The notes below the pieces were generated by a model that had not been told where the DNA came from, made no database searches, and was given only the letters and a program-made list of their open reading frames with translations. This document shows, piece by piece, positions 62,020-64,000 of a stretch of DNA of 64,000 nucleotides. Every line of letters starts with the position of its first letter. Within the stretch, counting starts at the first letter, position 1. Source of the DNA: Roseibacterium elongatum DSM 19469 (lineage in GTDB: Bacteria > Pseudomonadota > Alphaproteobacteria > Rhodobacterales > Rhodobacteraceae); contig NZ_CP004372.1 of assembly GCF_000590925.1 (NCBI RefSeq), positions 3,329,001 to 3,393,000 on the forward strand, in the 5' to 3' direction. A program made the translations under genes and the position numbers.

Positions 62020-63575
62020 AAAGAGGGCGTATTTCGTTGAAAAACTCGCCCTTGATCGAAGGGCCTTCGGCTGATTCAATTCCCGTGTAGGGTGGGAGGA
62101 TCCGGCGATGATGGGACCGCGGCAGGAGGCGCAACCGGCGCTGTTCTACGAGTTCTCGCTCGAGGATCATGTCCCGCAGAACCACCTGCTGCGCTCCATA
62201 GACCGGTTTGTGGACCTCTCGGGCCTCCGCGCCTACCTTGCCGATTTCTACAGCCACACCGGGCGGCCATCCGTCGATCCCGAGCTCCTGATCAGGATGC
62301 TGCTTGTGGGCTATTGCTTCGGCATCAGGTCGGAGCGGCGGCTATGCGAGGAAGTGCATCTGAACCTTGCGTATCGCTGGTTTTGCCGCCTGGATCTCAG
62401 CGACCGGGTCCCGGATCACTCGACCTTTTCCAAGAACCGGCACGGCCGTTTCCGCGACAGCGAACTGCTGCGGCATCTATTCGAGACGACCGTCGCGAGA
62501 TGCATCGAAGAGGGCTTGGTCAGTGGCCAGCGCATGGCCGTGGACGCGAGCCTCATCGAAGCCGATGCCAACAAACAGAACTCGACGCCGAAGGAGGAAT
62601 GGGACGCCGGGGTGATCAATCTCGCCGATGCACCGCTGGCCGTTCGCGAGTATCTCGAAACCCTCGATGAGGCCGCCTTTGGCGCCGCCAGCGAGGTCCA
62701 GCCGAAGTTCACCTCGCATTCCGACCCGGCGAGCCAGTGGACGGCCGCCCGCAAGGGCCCAGCGTTCTTCAGCTATTCCGACAATTACCTGATCGACACC
62801 GATCACGGGGTGATTGTCGATGTCGAGGCGACACGGTCTATTCGGCAAGCCGAGGTCGGATCGACCAAAACCATGTTGGATCGGGTGAAGGTCAGGTTCG
62901 ACCTGCACCCGGAACGCCTGATCGCGGATACCGCCTACGGCACCGGGCCGATGCTGGGCTGGCTGGTAGACCGCAAGATAGCCCCTCACATTCCCGTATT
63001 CGACAAGTCCGGACGCAGTGACGGGACCTGGACCCGCGCCGACTTTGAATGGGATGCGGAGAACGACCATTACATTTGCCCCGAGGGGCACGAGCTGAAG
63101 CAGTTCCGCCGGAACTACTCCGACCCGAACCGGGGGCCGACCGGCAAAGGCACAGCCCGGTATCGCGCCCTGAAAGAAGTCTGTCAGGCCTGCCCATCAA
63201 AGGCACAGTGCTGCCCGAATGCGGATGCCCGCAAGATCACCCGCGAAGAACATGAGGACGCCCGGCAGGTCGCACGGGACATTGCGAAGACCGAGCAATA
63301 CGTGATCTCGATGAAGCTGAGGAAGAAGGTCGAGATGCTCTTCGCCCATCTCAAACGGATCCTTGGCCTCAACCGGCTCCGATTACGTGGACCATGCGGT
63401 GCAAAGGACGAATTCCTCCTCGCCGCAACAGCCCAGAACCTTCGCAAACTGGCCAAGATCCTTCCTGCACCGCAGCAACCAAGAAACGCCTGACAAGACA
63501 GGCGCCCACGCCACTTCAGCCGTCGATATTCTGCGCTCGCGAACGGGTGTTTTTCCACAGAATCGGCGGTAACCA
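62020..63575 (+). mobile_element. IS1182-type insertion sequence (ends approximate)
   Basis: The transposase at 62108-63493 is flanked by imperfect inverted repeats: ATTTCGTTGAAAAACTCGCC near 62030-62050 and the complement of ATTCTGTGGAAAAACACCCG near 63540-63565. The outer ends are not exact. It inserted beside, or through, the IS3 remnant in thiM. Confidence 0.72.
62108..63493 (+). CDS. IS1182-family transposase
   Basis: A 461-residue DDE transposase. The N-terminal domain (FSLEDHVPQNHLLRSIDRFV) and the DUF772 core (LLIRMLLVGYCFGIRSERRL, CEE) are typical. Catalytic parts: AVDASLIEADAN, LIADTAYGTGPML and the C-terminal KKVEMLFAHLKRILGLNRLR (E). A cysteine group (CQACPSKAQCCPNADARKI) is also characteristic. 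It appears intact. Confidence 0.92.
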   Translation: MMGPRQEAQPALFYEFSLEDHVPQNHLLRSIDRFVDLSGLRAYLADFYSHTGRPSVDPELLIRMLLVGYCFGIRSERRLCEEVHLNLAYRWFCRLDLSDRVPDHSTFSKNRHGRFRDSELLRHLFETTVARCIEEGLVSGQRMAVDASLIEADANKQNSTPKEEWDAGVINLADAPLAVREYLETLDEAAFGAASEVQPKFTSHSDPASQWTAARKGPAFFSYSDNYLIDTDHGVIVDVEATRSIRQAEVGSTKTMLDRVKVRFDLHPERLIADTAYGTGPMLGWLVDRKIAPHIPVFDKSGRSDGTWTRADFEWDAENDHYICPEGHELKQFRRNYSDPNRGPTGKGTARYRALKEVCQACPSKAQCCPNADARKITREEHEDARQVARDIAKTEQYVISMKLRKKVEMLFAHLKRILGLNRLRLRGPCGAKDEFLLAATAQNLRKLAKILPAPQQPRNA

Positions 63576-63744
63576 GACCTTCGCTGCGCGGAGCCCTAAG
63601 GTCAGCGATGCGCAGAAAGCCGACACCCTCCTCGAGCTGCAAATGTCAACGGGGCCACCGCTTAGGCTCCTCCTCTAATGACAGTTCCCTGCAATCCGGA
63701 TACGCCCGTAGGTTGAAAGCCTGAATCACAGAAGGAGTGAAGTA

Positions 63745-64000
63745 TTGAGAGCATGTCGTGTCAAAGTCAGCGATTTTCGAGGCGTCAAGGACGCGACGAT
63801 TATGCTTCCCCACCACGCTGTTCTTATTGGCGATAATAATACTGGCAAGACTACACTACTCGAGTCGCTCGACCTGGCGCTGGGTCCAGACAGACTGAAC
63901 CGTACACCGCCAATTGATGAACATGACTTTTATGAGGGCCGATACCTCGCCAAGGCAACTCCTGACACATCGACCGAGGGTGAGGACGTCTCACCTGAGG
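63745..64000 (+). CDS. OLD-family ATP-dependent endonuclease, 5' part
   Basis: The frame from TTG at 63745 (AGGAG 7-8 bases upstream) reads LRACRVKVSDFRGVKDATIM, then LIGDNNTGKTTLLESLDLAL, a Walker A of the OLD/RecF type with DNNTGKT. It continues open to the window end. OLD proteins combine this ATPase with a Toprim nuclease and are stand-alone or part of defence systems such as Gabija, but the rest is not visible. Confidence 0.8.
   Translation, partial: MRACRVKVSDFRGVKDATIMLPHHAVLIGDNNTGKTTLLESLDLALGPDRLNRTPPIDEHDFYEGRYLAKATPDTSTEGEDVSPE

Noticed and set aside
61890..62107. TPP riboswitch upstream of thiM
   Set aside because: The region is IS3 and IS1182 sequence and lacks the conserved thi-box (CUGAGA) arrangement.
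1..64000. CRISPR array
   Set aside because: No regularly spaced 25-40 base direct repeats with unique spacers were seen; the only periodic array is the 11-base one at 58358.

Overview
The window looks like a GC-rich alphaproteobacterial chromosome of the Rhodobacterales (Roseobacter/Paracoccus) type. The evidence is gene content and order: glnA, then scpB-scpA-nagZ-SPOR-argS, dgt opposite erpA, xthA, an AbrB-type permease, ugpBAEC and a Crp/Fnr regulator. This assignment is inference from familiar gene neighbourhoods, not from a database search.

Layout. Positions 1-20.7 kb are ordinary core genome: glutamine synthetase end, an RTX protein, the ScpAB chromosome-segregation pair, beta-N-acetylhexosaminidase, arginyl-tRNA synthetase, a cation/proton antiporter, dGTPase, an Fe-S carrier, exonuclease III and a complete glycerol-3-phosphate ABC importer. 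Two core genes show apparent single-base homopolymer frameshifts (SPOR protein, AbrB permease). An IS3 element (20.83-22.06 kb) marks the switch to accessory DNA.

Positions 22-35 kb are a mosaic: a HicA-like toxin with its partner, a tyrosine recombinase, a resolvase-like protein, an integrase remnant, a large possible replication protein, LrgAB, small regulators, an amine oxidase, a 1.8 kb gene-poor stretch with iteron-like repeats, AT-rich orphans and a truncated nuclease.

Positions 35.2-57.8 kb are a dense defence island. First comes a compact cassette: WYL regulator, then four genes joined by 4-bp ATGA overlaps (SbcD/YhaO-like phosphoesterase, SbcC/YhaN-like ATPase without a zinc hook, TM0106-type Fe-S nuclease/UPF1-like helicase, HEPN protein). 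I know no named system with this composition, and it is the best candidate here for something undescribed. Next is a second set, a MORC/MutL-like ATPase, Z1 helicase, DUF4420 PD-(D/E)XK protein and AIPR protein (the Mza type of system) with a cytosine-5 DNA methyltransferase and a Vsr endonuclease. Then come a DUF4268 PD-(D/E)XK protein and a Rad50-like ATPase with a small partner protein.

Positions 58.1-59.9 kb hold a 3' tRNA-Phe fragment, ordered repeats and a second tyrosine recombinase. From 59.96 kb a broken chromosomal segment follows: a truncated dehydrogenase, intact thiD and thiE, and thiM cut by an IS3 remnant. An IS1182-type element and the start of an OLD-family ATPase, perhaps more defence genes, close the window.
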